DNA from: Antedon mediterranea
Taxonomy: Eukaryota > Echinodermata > Crinoidea > Comatulida > Antedonidae
Reading direction: 5' to 3'
Assembly (NCBI RefSeq): GCF_964355755.1
Contig: NC_092671.1
Location: 33,127,304 to 33,191,303 of the forward strand
DNA: 64,000 nt
Position numbers and translations under genes: made by a program. The notes beneath the pieces were generated by a model. That model was not told where the DNA came from and searched no databases. It saw only the letters and a program-made list of their open reading frames with translations. Positions 44,865-56,764 of the stretch are shown piece by piece; position 1 is the first letter of the stretch; each line of letters opens with the position of its first letter.

Positions 44865-46152
44865 TAGAAGGTATCATAGTTTCATTACATAAACCAGGCA
44901 AACAAAAGGGTATCGTAAAGAACCTTAGACCAGTTGTCCTCCTAAATATCATTAGAAAAATTTTGGCCATTTGCCTTATAAATAGAATTGATGATAAGCT
45001 TAGGACCATTATACCACCCTCACAGGCAGCATACTGTAAAGGAAGGAGTGTCACTGAACATGTGTTTACTCTCCGAACACTAGCAGAAAAAGCAATCACA
45101 TCATCAGACTACGAAATAAATGTACTCATGTTAGACATGAGCAGTACTTTTGATACTGTAGACAGGAAAAAATTAATTGATATAATATCTCACATCCTTG
45201 AACCAGAAGAGCTAAATATTATCAAAATCCTCATAGAACAAGTAGATCTTAGAGTAAGGATTGGAAAGGAAATATGCGACCCAATTAAATCAAACATAGG
45301 AGTACCACAGGGAGACTGTCTTAGTCCCATCCTTTTCATTACATATCTAGCACATATCCTACAAAAATATGAACAAGAGCAACGTCAACAAAAACAATAT
45401 ACACCTGAATTTACATTAAACATTCAATATGCAGATGACATATCTTTTGTATCTACCTCACAAGAATATATAAATGAAATAAATACAGACATTCCACGGT
45501 ATCTACAAGACTATAATCTAAAAGTTAACCCGTCAAAAACCGAAGATTTTAAAATAAAAAGGAAAGGAAATGAAGACTGGCGAAACTGCAAATTCCTTGG
45601 AAGTAAATTGGGAACCAGAGAGGATGTTAATAAAAACGTCTCGCATTAGCAGCTTTCAGCAAGATAAATCACATACTCCAAAATAGAAAAATAACAATAA
45701 ACCTGAAAATGAGAGTCTTCAACGTATACATTACAAGCATCTTTCTGTATAATTGTGAACTGTGGACAATGACAGCATCACTAAAAAGCGAAATCGATGT
45801 CTTTCAAAGAAAATTCCTAAAGAGAATAATAGGTATAAGGTGGCCGGAGAAAATAAAAAATGAAGATTTGTACAAAAGAACAGGAGAAATTGAGTGGAAT
45901 AAGAACGTAAAGAAAAGAAGGCTGACATGGTATGGTCACCTGCTCCGTTTAAATGAGAACACACCAGCTAAGATCGCACTCGGAGAGGCTCAGAGAAAGA
46001 CCAAAAAACCAAAAGGAAGACCAAAAACAACATGGATGGCAAACATAAAAAAGGAAACAGAACTTTTTACACGCGGACCTATACACATGCTAGCTAAAAA
46101 ACGTACTGAGTGGCGAACACAAGTGAGACGCGCAATGTCTAACGACGATTAG
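44865..46152 (+). pseudogene. LINE reverse transcriptase, 5'-truncated and frameshifted
   Basis: The first frame (similarity from about 44865 to 45635) has the RT blocks in order: LHKPGKQKGIVKNLRPVVLL, SQAAYCKGRSVTEHVF, MLDMSSTFDTVDR (motif A Asp and FD), GVPQGDCLSPILF (motif B), QYADDISF (motif C with both catalytic Asp), VNPSKTE and CKFLGSKLG. Near 45635 a one-base shift moves the reading to another frame, which runs LALAAFSKINHILQNRK, YNCELWTMTASL, RRLTWYGHLLRLNENTPAKI, KGRPKTTWMANIKKE and stops at 46150. This C-terminal part is common in animal LINEs. The endonuclease domain is missing. The RT active site itself is intact, so this is a fairly young dead copy. A TTG-initiated extension upstream to 44795 has no similarity and I excluded it. 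Confidence 0.9.
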
Positions 46153-47425
46153 CGTTTTAGGAGGTTTTAGGAGGATTATAAAGTTTAGAGATTGAAATTA
46201 TTTCGTCAACAGTTTAAAGATTAATTTCGTTATATTGACTAACCCTATTTAAAGTACATTATTTATTTAGATAATTCTTTAGAGAATTGGGTTGAATGGA
46301 TTAAAAAAAACATATTTAATACATAAGTTGATGCTACTTAAGAATTCAAATCTAATTACTGTTGATGGATTTCAAATTTGATCAATGAAATATATAATAA
46401 CTAGGCATTGGAGAATAATGAATTTGAAGTTCATTCTGTAACATAAGTTATGGGGAGTTTGCTGATGCATGGGCGGATATTTTAGTTTATTGCGTGTTTT
46501 TATTTATTGTTGATAAAGTACTGTACTTGAAACCAAACAGCAATTATATCTTTGCTTCAACTATCAGAATAAGGGTATAATAGGCATTATCTTCAGTCTC
46601 TCGTCCGTCTTGTGACATGCCGCTTTGCCATTTTTTACATTTCCTATTTCCTTTTAACTTCGATGATCCATGCAGTTTTTGGTCTTCATAGACACTGACT
46701 TCTGCCGTTTTATTTTTCTGTTTATATGTGTTTAGATGATTTTATTACGGCGTGTGTACGCGCTGTCCACCATGTTACTTTGTGGTGTCCCTGTACTGTG
46801 GCAATTTGAACAAACCATCCTCATTATGCATCCATGCCCTAGCTAAATCATTCACTGCATTCACGCAATGTAGGGAAGGTGGTATTACACAAGGGGTAGA
46901 AATTGATATCTAGGTTTGGTTAGGCTTCCTAACTAATATAACATTGTTGTTATCTGTCGATGCATGTTAGACTTACTGTTGTTGCCAGCGGTACCTTTTA
47001 CTAATTTTACTTTACTTTAGGTCTACGTTATCTATTTACCAATTTAGAGTATCACACACGATTCATAATCAGAACTCTAATACGCCAATGAAGATTCAAA
47101 ATGTTTAAGTACGCCGACACGATGGCTTAATATAGATTACCGGTTAAACATTGGCCGTGATTGCAATTTTCATTTTCTAGTTATTTTCGAACAGTTGTTT
47201 CTGATCCAATACTGGGCGATGTACTTAATTGCGATGAGTCTGAAGATTGTATGTGTTTCCATTAACTTTAGGGTCGATTTAGCTTGTTTGTCTGCCTCAG
47301 CTAACCCGCGTTATTAATGCATGTTTTTTATATTAATATTTTTATAAAACATATATAGAAATCAAACTGTATGACATTGACAGAAGACCGAGAAGATGAA
47401 AAAAAATGTTATTTTTCGTAATTAG
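46153..47425. other. AT-rich region downstream of the LINE
   Basis: The first bases may be LINE 3' UTR; its end was not located. No other feature recognised. Confidence 0.4.
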
Positions 47426-47609
47426 TGTGTATTGCCAACAATTTCCAAGAAGAAAGCTATTGTTCATCAAGAAACATACATTTTCTTAGATATTGTTTAT
47501 TTGTATCATTTATTCTATTGACTGTAGTATCCGTACTGCCGATTCTCGTTGCGTCTCTAGTTGGAACCAATCTTAACACCAAATGTATAGTGTATAGGGG
47601 CCCTATTCA
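47426..47609 (+). CDS. Possible exon with one transmembrane segment
   Basis: A T-rich stretch ending TTCGTAATTAG precedes 47426, and GTGAGA begins at 47610. The open frame reads NFQEESYCSSRNIHFLRY, then the strongly hydrophobic CLFVSFILLTVVSVLPILVA, then SLVGTNLNTKCIVYRGP. A membrane helix followed by a Cys-bearing polar loop could be an exon of a small multi-pass protein. The stop lies only one codon past the donor, so splicing is needed to support it. No family is identified. Confidence 0.28.
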
Positions 47610-49037
47610 GTGAGACCATGTTACGGCCTACTGTGTGTATTGTCGATATTCATGATACCCTACCAGTAGTGGCTGACTTTTTCAGTAGGTCCTAAGTAAA
47701 AAAAAGTAAACAAAAATAACCTATAGGCTTATACCTACACATTTTCAGAAATACCTTCCTTCTTCGAAAGATCCTTTTACATTTGTAAATATATTCTTTT
47801 TTTTCCCATGTTTAATGTATCATATAATAAAATATTTGTAATTTAATAATTGTTAATGGCAAGAGAACCTCTAAACCACCCATCAGTAACATTGAAATAA
47901 ATAATATAGAACGATCATAAAGATTAGAACATCCATGATATTATCTACTTATATAAGTCATCATTTATTTGTTGTCAAGCCTAAGTGTTCATTTTGTATT
48001 AAATGTGTTTGGATATTAGTTATCATTCCAATTTTTCACTCACAAGTCGACAATCGCAAAATATTCACACAAAACTCGTACGAAACTCAAAAGTTGAATA
48101 TTACAATTCATAAAAAATACCTACCAGTACAATATTTAGAAATTTTGAAAGTTTTGAAATGCTCAAAATGACCTGAAATGTACGCGAAATTGATTAAAAG
48201 AAATTAATTTTGCGCATTTTGAAATTTTAAATACGCGTAATCGCGTATTTTTTGCGTAGCATGCTATTTTTATCATATCAAAATTTGCTCTATATTATGA
48301 AATACACTTTTGTTAAGGTTAATTGAAAATAATAATTTTTGTTCAGAATTTAGGCCTATTTGTAACTTTTTTTCAAAGTGGATAACTAGTATTGTAACAT
48401 TAATATGGCATATACAAAAAATTATTTTTTTCAGGGGGACAATACAGCTTTAACATTCGAACACAACTCGTACGACAACCAATCTCGATGCACAAGACCT
48501 GATGTTGTTTTCACAGCCCTTCGAGACTTTTAGTTTTTTTTTTTTTGCGTTTCATAAATTTATAACCATAAACCATTATCTATAAAAGTAATCATCGAAA
48601 TTATCTAAAAATTGTACTCGATTATCTCGCTAAATACCCCCGTGGCCGCATTCCCCAATCACACTAAATCCATACATTTCTCTTCAATACTAGTGTTTCA
48701 GTCAATACTATTTAAGGATTTCCCGTAAAGTGCTAGGCAAATTCACTTTGGAGAATTAATAGGGGGAAGTATACCCTTGATATCTATCGTTATCTACATA
48801 TTGCTGTTGAGTTTAAGAGGTTAGTTATTATAGAGTTATGTTTAGTTAGGTTGATTGTTGTGAGTTAGGTTGATTATTTAGAAGCTATGCTGACTATTTA
48901 GGGGTTATGGTTATTAATTAGGGATTAGATTGATCAGGAAAGATTGAAATAAAATCGATTCAATTCAATCGAAACATTTATTTTGACCAAAATCCGAAAA
49001 AGACATACAAACAAGTCCGTTACTGTCCGCCATTTTT
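47610..49037. other. AT-rich region
   Basis: It includes a loose ~20-bp TTAGGTTGATTAT-type repeat at 48830-48935 and a TTAA-terminated repeat end at 48365-48452. No gene recognised. Confidence 0.4.
48365..48452. mobile_element. End of a TTAA-terminated dispersed repeat, copy B
   Basis: Matches 22690-22789: ATGGCATATACAAAAAATTA, T-run, CAGGGGGACAATACAGC, TTTAA. Stops at TTAA 48449-48452. Confidence 0.45.
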
Positions 49038-49146
49038 AGTCGCGTGCGAACGCGACTCTACAGATCACTATGTCGGTCGGTTGGTCGGTCGGTAAACACT
49101 AACTCAAATTTTCGCACGCGATGCAGCCATGTATATGGCCTTGTTA
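49038..49146. repeat. CGGT-core dispersed module, copy 7 (best preserved arms)
   Basis: AGTCGCGTGCGAACGCGACT, CTACAGATCACTATGTCGG, four CGGT/TGGT units, TAAACACTAAC, TTCGCACGCGATGCAGCC and ATGTATATGGCCTTGTT. The first arm CGCGTGCGAA and the late arm TTCGCACGCG are exact inverted repeats, suggesting a small inverted-repeat element around the variable core. Confidence 0.9.
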
Positions 49147-51477
49147 ATCAATGACAAATAAACTAATTTTTAAAAAGTGAAATTGTTTCTCACAAGCATA
49201 CCCCCTTTTTACTTGTTCTCTTATAAAGTTAATTTCAGTCATAATCTATTTTTATTTTATATTTACAAAATCAACACATAAAACAATTTCATCGTATTTC
49301 AATTTGAATTTAGGCCTAAAGATAATTAATTGTGTGGTAAATCCATTTTTTTTACAATTTTCAGTTAACACTTAAATTAATAAACTTAGGGGTCAATTGG
49401 TTAAGCTACATTCACACTGTGACGTGTTTTAAGTGGAAAATCATTTTATTGAATGGCGCTTTCTTAGATTCCGTGAAAAGTGTAAATGTAGCGTTAGGCC
49501 TACTTGTAATCTTGTTTCGAGACGTACAGGTTTGTTGTTTGTGTGAAGTCAGAGTTTGTTGTTACCATACCTCCCGATTGTAATTGTTTTTTTGCCGTTC
49601 ATTTTCCTGCTAACGTGTCTTTGCTAATTGTAAAAAAAAACACTACAGCTTTTATGCTACGAAATTAATAATCAATACGGGCATTTAAGGCGGATATGTC
49701 GCGTTTAATATTAAGTTAATCATGACAGGAACATTGTGGTGGAGATAAGAAGGATCATAAATTAATTTTACCTTTTGCAACAAATCACAAGTTTTAACCT
49801 ACTAAGCGGAAACACTAAAATGCTAATACTTTTATTTTGTTTTAGGCTCTTGAACTAATCCTGGATTTACTTGGCAGTGTAGGATAAAAGCTTCTACTGA
49901 GCTGCCAACAAACGTTAAGAAAATAATGTTAACAAAAATTGGCGGATAAAACATACCGCTTATGTCGTAGAATGGCTGTTACCGTTTGATGGATTATATT
50001 GTAGACGTAAAGTGACACATTTCTATGTAATAGCTACTTTATACTATGTTTGACATGATAGAATGACTATCATTGGATAGGTATATCAATACAAAATAGT
50101 CAGACACGTTGATGATGAGTTGACATTTTACTGAATATTTAATTAGGCCTACATCAGTCGAACTTGCATAGTAATATAAAATAGTCATACCAGTTGACAT
50201 TTTTCTGAAATACTTTAGTTAACTGTTTATCATTCAAAATCGTAATTTTTTCTACCTTTTATAACGTAGCTTTGATCGTAAATGGGGCTTAAGATTAAAA
50301 ATTAGTCGTTCGTAGGATCAAGGAGGAAATATAGTACGATATGAACAATATGACTACGAAGAAATACCGTATCATTCTGCACATGCGCATGAGACCAAAA
50401 TGCGTCCACGCAAATTAGTTTATTGATCTTACGGATAAACAAAACACGTGGCATCACATGTCAGGTCCTAACAAAACACTTTGATGAAGTGAAACAAATG
50501 TTTACGATGAATAGTTTCTCGATTAATTATAGAATGACAATATTGTTGGAACTTTTGGTATTTTGTGATTTTAAAATTGATTTAAAAGAATTTAAGTATT
50601 ATACTTTAAACGATGTTTTGTCTAGGCTGGCGATCGCCAAATGTCCAGGCTAGACGATTAAATAACAATTTAAATTAACTTTTGTAAATACTAATACTTG
50701 ACGTTCAGGGTAAACGAGTATAAATGTAGCCTATAAGCCTAAAACAAACCGTCCAATCTAATTGCCATAGTTTGCTGACTACTAGTGGTTCAACAAAGGA
50801 AATATAAGCAATCACTGAAACGAATGACTTCTATATTTCGTGTATGTTGAATTTTTAGCAGTCAGATAACTGCTTTTACGTCAGTTCTGATCTTTTGAAA
50901 TACTAATGGGGTTTACTTCAGTAATTTAATTTTCGTCTTGAGTTAAATCCATGAATACATGAAATCAACTAAGTTACTTAACAAAGGTCAGGTCATTCTG
51001 ACAAATCCATTATCGTGATTCGTATGACTTTTTTTCTTTGAACATCTTATTTGAGAAAAAAGAGTAATGTGAGGAACAATCTCTTAATTGTTTACGTACA
51101 TACGAGTAAAATAATCGTTTATATCAATGTATGTCATATTTTGTTGTAACTTTACAAAGAGAACTGTAATTGAATGAAAAAGATATAATCACCAGTAGGC
51201 ATAGTTGGTGGACACATTCTGTTTTGTCACTATTCACTTTCAGTTTTCACTATGTGACTCTATGTAATTTTTAAGTCCAAAATTCATTTTGCGCGCGCTT
51301 GGAATTATAATTGATTGAACGCATATTACATCATCAACTAGACGCGTGCGTATAAAAGCTGTTCCAATGATACACCCGTCAAAAATATTGTTCCGCTTTC
51401 AGATTCATTTCATTTCGTCATAAATGTTATTGTCCTTAGAAATGTATATAATCCTTACATCTACAATGTACAGGTGG
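49147..51477. other. AT-rich region
   Basis: No gene recognised; TAGGCCTA at 49311, 49495 and 50144. A 76-codon frame at 50423 has no support. Confidence 0.4.
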
Positions 51478-51545
51478 AGTGGAGGTTGTTGGTTAATAAG
51501 CTCGGCTACCAATCCCAGAGTTATAGGTTCGAATCAAGTAGGATA
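51478..51545 (+). pseudogene. tRNA-like SINE head
   Basis: AGTGGAGGTTGTTGGTTAAT (A-box like) and, about 40 bases on, TAGGTTCGAATCAAG (good B-box). Stems are poor. A T-run follows. Confidence 0.4.
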
Positions 51546-52323
51546 TTTTTTCTCATGACAAAAACAACTCCACTCTCTGACTTAATTTTGAAGACTTTGT
51601 TTATGTATGGCGTATTGTATATACTGTGTTTGTCCTGTTAAGGATCGCCACCTTTAATAAGGATAGTTAATGAATTCGCTTATGGTTATCAGTTATCATT
51701 GGCAATTTTCCTAAATATTGAAAGAAACGGGTACAAATGCATTACTATACTCTCGAAATGTTAAGATAGAATAAGCTAAAATAAACCAATTAAGTACTGT
51801 AGTTTACTCTTTTAGGCCTAAGGAGTTAGTAGACGTTTTACAATTGAGTTGTTCATTTGGAGCACAAATTGGCAGTCAGACACAATATATCCTATGAGAA
51901 AGTAGTATAATAACCTGTCTCTCCAGGCCTACAGGACTTAGTTCGCACACGTGTTATAGTTCTTCTCCCATGGTTCGTTTCTTTCCTTGAGGCAAGTGTA
52001 CAATCGGCGTTCTTCATTTTGAAAACACGAAAATAAAAACGTAGGCCTACTCTGTAATGATGAATGATAAGTCAACTAGCCTGTCGACAGCGACGTCGTG
52101 CATTAAAATATCGATTCCACATCCTGTCATCTGACTTTAACTGATCAAATTCTAATCCTCTGGTATACATTTTAATGATCGTCAGATTGTCGCTAACCTC
52201 AACATGTCGATAAGTATTGAAATAGTTTTAAAAGAATGTTTAGACATACGTCATTGCAGTGAAACAGCTTACTTCAGCTTCACCTGCTTTGGACCCCTAA
52301 AATGTCTTGTCTGTTTCGTAAGT
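51546..52323. other. AT-rich spacer
   Basis: Nothing recognised apart from TAGGCCTA at 51813 and 52042. Confidence 0.4.
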
Positions 52324-52496
52324 CAGTAAAACCTCTATTAAAGGAATATCTACGGAACCAAGTGACTTTTTAATAAGGGTGTCCCCTGTGTAGAGGTTAC
52401 ATGTAGTGTTAAAACATTTAACATGTATGCATACATTCGTTTTATGGTAAAGTGTCCCCTTAATATGGATGTCCCTGAATAGAGATGTTTTGACTG
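52324..52496. mobile_element. Pogo/Tigger-like MITE
   Basis: Left CAGTAAAACCTCTATTAAAG and right (complement) CAGTCAAAACATCTCTATTC are inverted ends. GTGTCCCC and GTCCCT blocks lie inside, as in related elements. Flanking TA is not preserved. A 71-codon minus-strand frame across it is incidental. Confidence 0.6.
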
Positions 52497-52906
52497 ATTA
52501 TAATGTACATGTTTATTTGTTTGCACGATAGCGTCAACTACAAGTACGTTCTGGGTGAGGCACATTTATTTACCCGTTTGTACTTGTATTGAACTTATTC
52601 TTTAGTTTCTTTTGCAGGAACTCTAGTTACGTCATGTTAATGTATTCTTCATTCTTCAAAATATTACTGTACAGTTTTAGTGGATTCAATGTCCAGGCTA
52701 AATATTCCATAGTTCTAACTGGCTGTGCATCATTACGTTTTATTGGTCTTATGCCTAGACGTGTATTTTCTTTAGTATCGTAATCATATACAAATCTTCT
52801 ATCTATCTTTAAAAGTATATTTAAAACATCTTAGCGCTGTTATTTGTAGCTTTTTAAGCCTGTAGCTTCTATAAATCAAATCTCTCAAATCCCATCTTGA
52901 ATATAT
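52497..52906. other. AT-rich spacer
   Basis: Nothing recognised; a 64-codon frame at 52589 has no support. Confidence 0.4.
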
Positions 52907-53308
52907 CGATTTTGTTGCCACGTATGCTTAAAAACAAGTCTTTTGACACTAGTACCAAAATGCGCATGTTATTGATACTATCATCTTTCGACAGGTTTAC
53001 AATAATCATAGAGAAAATATGCTGTCATCAGTGGCATTATTAGTTGATAAACAGGAGCTGTTTCATGATTTTCTTCACCTTGAGCTTAGATTCTGTTTTC
53101 TGTGACCGATTTTGTTGCCACGTATGCTTAAAAACAAGTCTTTTGACACTAGTACCAAAATGCGCATGTTATTGATACTATCATCTTTCGACAGGTTTAC
53201 AATAATCATAGAGAAAATATGCTGTCATCAGTGGCATTATTAGTTGATAAACAGGAGCTGTTTCATGATTTTCTTCACCTTGAGCTTAGATTCTGTTTTC
53301 TGTGACCG
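52907..53308. repeat. Apparently exact 200-bp tandem duplication
   Basis: 52907-53106 and 53107-53306 appear identical base for base by eye, both starting CGATTTTGTTGCCACGTATG and ending TCTGTTTTCTGTGAC. The duplication is either very recent or an assembly error. Confidence 0.93.
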
Positions 53309-53889
53309 CATTCTTTTATGACTACAACTGTATATCTCTTAAATCCGTATTTTGATACGCGTTCTGATATAAATCAGAGACAAAATTACATTATGATATA
53401 GTTGTTTTCAAACTTAAACTATTTCCCTGCGTTTCCTGTTTCTTCTTAATAACATTCAGCTGTGGAGTGATTAACAGTATTACACACCAGTTATAAAGCA
53501 TGATTTCAATATCAATATAAAAAAGGTCAATATTGGATTAGGCCTAACTTTCATTTTTACGTAGCAGTTCATTTTTAAATGTTTTATACTGTGCCAGTGA
53601 AATAGTATTACACTGTCAAATAGGCCTAGCAATTTTAGACGTCATCATGAAGTATGATTTGAGAACTACGTATTGGTAGGCCCAGGCGATTTGTTTGATT
53701 TTCAAAAGCCTGAAGTTTTACGGAAATGTATAACTTTTACTTTCAAATTATACTTGGTGCAATGTCCCTGTTTTACTTTATACTTCCTCCTTAATATTAA
53801 ACTTTCCCATTTCTTGTCTCTATTCTTAATCTAAAATAGTTTACACGTTGATCTAGTAGGTGTTAGGGCTATTCTAATATGAATTTCAA
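53309..53889. other. AT-rich spacer
   Basis: Nothing recognised apart from TAGGCCTA at 53539 and 53621. Confidence 0.4.
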
Positions 53890-55326
53890 TTTTTTAGCAG
53901 AAGTTATGCTGATATTAAATGATCCATTCTATTTTGGATAGCAAAAGTTATGCTGATACCAATAATCCATTATATTATGGATAGCAGAAATTAGGCAGAT
54001 ATCAAATGATCCATTCTATTTTAGATAGCAAAAGTTATGATGATATTAAATGATCCATTCTTTTTTGGATAGCAGAAGTTAGGCTGATATCAAATAGTTC
54101 ATTCTATTTTGGATAGCAGAAGTTACGCTGATATCAAATAGTCCATTCTATTTTGGATAGCAGAAGTTATACTGATACCAATAGTCCATTATATAATAGA
54201 TAGCAGAAGTTATGCTGATATTACATGATCCATTCTATTTTGGATAGCAGACGTTATGCTGATATTAAATGATCCATTCTATTTTGGATAGAAAAAGTTA
54301 TGCTGATATTAAATTATCCATTCTATTTTGGATAGCAGAAGTTATGCTGATATCAAATGATCCATTCTATTATAGATAGAAGAAGTTATGCTAATATTAC
54401 ATGATCCATTCTATTTTGGATAGCAGAATTTATGCTGATATTAAATGATCCATTCTATTTTGGATAGCAAAAGTTATGCTGATACCAATAATCCATTATA
54501 TTATGGATAGCAGAAATTAGGCAGATATCAAATGATCCATTCTATTTTAGATAGCAAAAGTTATGATGATATTAAATGATCCATTCTTTTTTGGATAGCA
54601 GAAGTTAGGCTGATATCAAATAGTTCATTCTATTTTGGATAGCAGAAGTTACGCTGATATCAAATAGTCCATTCTATTTTGGATAGCAGAAGTTATGCTG
54701 ATACCAATAGTCCATTATATAATAGATAGCAGAAGTTATGCTGATATTACATGATCCATTCTATTTTGGATAGCAGACGTTATGCTGATATTAAATGATC
54801 CATTCTATTTTGGATAGAAAAAGTTATGCTGATATTAAATGATCCATTCTATTTTGGATAGCAGAAGTTATGCTGATATCAAATGATCCATTCTATTATA
54901 GATAGAAGAAGTTATGCTAATATTACATGATCCATTCTATTTTGGATAGCAGAATTTATGCTGATATTAAATGATCCATTCTATTTTGGATAGCAGAAGT
55001 TAGGCTGATATTAAATGATCCATTCTATTTTTGATAGCAGAAGTTAGGCTGATATTAAATGGTCCATTCTATTTTAGATAGGAGAAGTTAGGCTGATATT
55101 AAATGATCCATTCTATTTTAGATAGCAAAAGTTAGGCTGATATTAAATGGTCAATTCTATTTTGGATAGCAAAAGTTAGACTGATATTTAATGATCCATT
55201 CTATTTTGGATAGCAAAAGTTATGCTTATATTACATGAGCCATTCTATTTTGGATAGCAAAAGTTATGTTGATATCAAATGATTCATTCTATTTTAGATG
55301 GCAGAAGTTATGCTGATATCAAATAA
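53890..55326. repeat. 44-bp minisatellite, ~32 units, with a 12-unit higher-order period
   Basis: The monomer reads GATAGCAGAAGTTATGCTGA then TATTAAATGATCCATTCTAT and TTTG. Distinctive variants such as ACCAATAATCCATTATATTA occur at 53958 and again at 54485, 527 bp apart, with the same neighbours in the same order. This shows duplication of a block of about 12 monomers. Variation among monomers is at fixed positions (TTATG/TTAGG, ATTAAA/ATCAAA). Confidence 0.95.
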
Positions 55327-56218
55327 TAACACCGTTATGTTGTTGCAAAAAAAAAACTACTTGGCAAAGCACGAATAAGCTAGGGTTAATTGGAGTTAAA
55401 GTAATCAATAATGACATTTTTCATCCCAAATAATTCCCACTTTAAACATCATCTTCTTGGTCTTACCTTTCTTGTAATGTTGTAAGAAATTAATTTTACT
55501 GATTTAAAATGATTACAATCGTTGACCACCTATGCAATGGTTCTTCTTGCTGTATGTCACAATTGGCAAATCGGCAAATTTAAAGGTTTTGAGAATGTCT
55601 TCTTATTGTTGACTATTAAAGATGATTAATTCCATTTTCTATTACAATAAATTAGTGTTACAGATTACCCAGCAATGGATAAGTTATTATTTAGGGTTTT
55701 AGTTTATGCTGATTACAAATATTTTCAAGATCGTACGCGAAATTCCATAATTAGATTTAAGTATTTATTTATGTTTCGTTTCATCTATTATGTTTGTCTG
55801 TTGTCGTTTTGACATAATATCATATCATATTGTTTTCTTTCCGTGTATGCTTTCAAAATGGTAAGAACATTCTCCCATGTGCACACTTACTGCATAATTC
55901 ACCACAAAAAATCCATAATTATTCGACTAGGTATGAATTCCTTGTTTCACAAATGTAACTCTGCGTTCAGTGAGCTGAAAACGTCTTCACAATGATGAAT
56001 TCTAATATCACTTACGGGGATTTTAATAAAATATCGTAAGAGAAAATATGACAGTAGCAGACGACCATTGGTTGGACTGTGTTATGTCGTAGATCAATGT
56101 ATGCCTTTAGCAAAAATCTGCCATACTGCTCGTTACACAGCTGCTATGGGCTCCACTTATGTCATAAACGAACTAAACCTCAATAACGAACGGAGTTAAA
56201 TTAATCTTAGAAGCAAAG
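55327..56218. other. AT-rich spacer
   Basis: Nothing recognised. Confidence 0.4.
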
Positions 56219-56764
56219 TACGCAAGAAAACAAATCAGTAACTACTGTTTTCTATTTTGTCGTAATCCCTTTAAGTTACATTACGTATATTAATTTTTTA
56301 ATTAGTATTATTGGTAAATGTTCTGTTGACGTTTATATTCTGGTAATTATTTATTCATTCATTATTATTTTATTCATGCAAATATTTTGAAACAGCACAT
56401 TATGTTGAGTGTGCAGTAAGTGGCGGAATAGGTTAGAGAACCACTGCTCACACTCAAAACATACATAATGTGAATATAATATAAAATTATTACGCAAGAA
56501 AACAAATCAGTAACTACTGTTTTCTATTTTGTCTTAATCCCTTTAAGTTGCATTACGTATATTAATTTTTTAATTAGTATTATTGGTAAATGTTCTGTTG
56601 ACGTTTATATTCTGGTAATTATTTATTCATTCATTATTATTTTATTCATGCAAATATTTTGAAACAGCACATTATGTTGAGTGTGCAGTAAGTGGCGGAA
56701 TAGGTTAGAGAACCACTGCTCACACTCAAAACATACATAATGTGAATATAATATAAAATTATCA
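56219..56764. repeat. 274-bp tandem duplication with internal hairpin
   Basis: Copies start at TACGCAAGAAAACAAATC 56219 and 56493. I see two single-base differences. Each copy contains CACATTATG...GAGTGTGCAGTAAGTGG and its imperfect complement CCACTGCTCACACTC...CATAATGTG, a stem of about 28 bp around a ~17-base loop. Confidence 0.93.

Noticed and set aside
53890-55326. Regular spaced repeats resembling a CRISPR array
   Set aside because: Monomers are directly adjacent without unique spacers, diverged from each other, and in a eukaryotic context.
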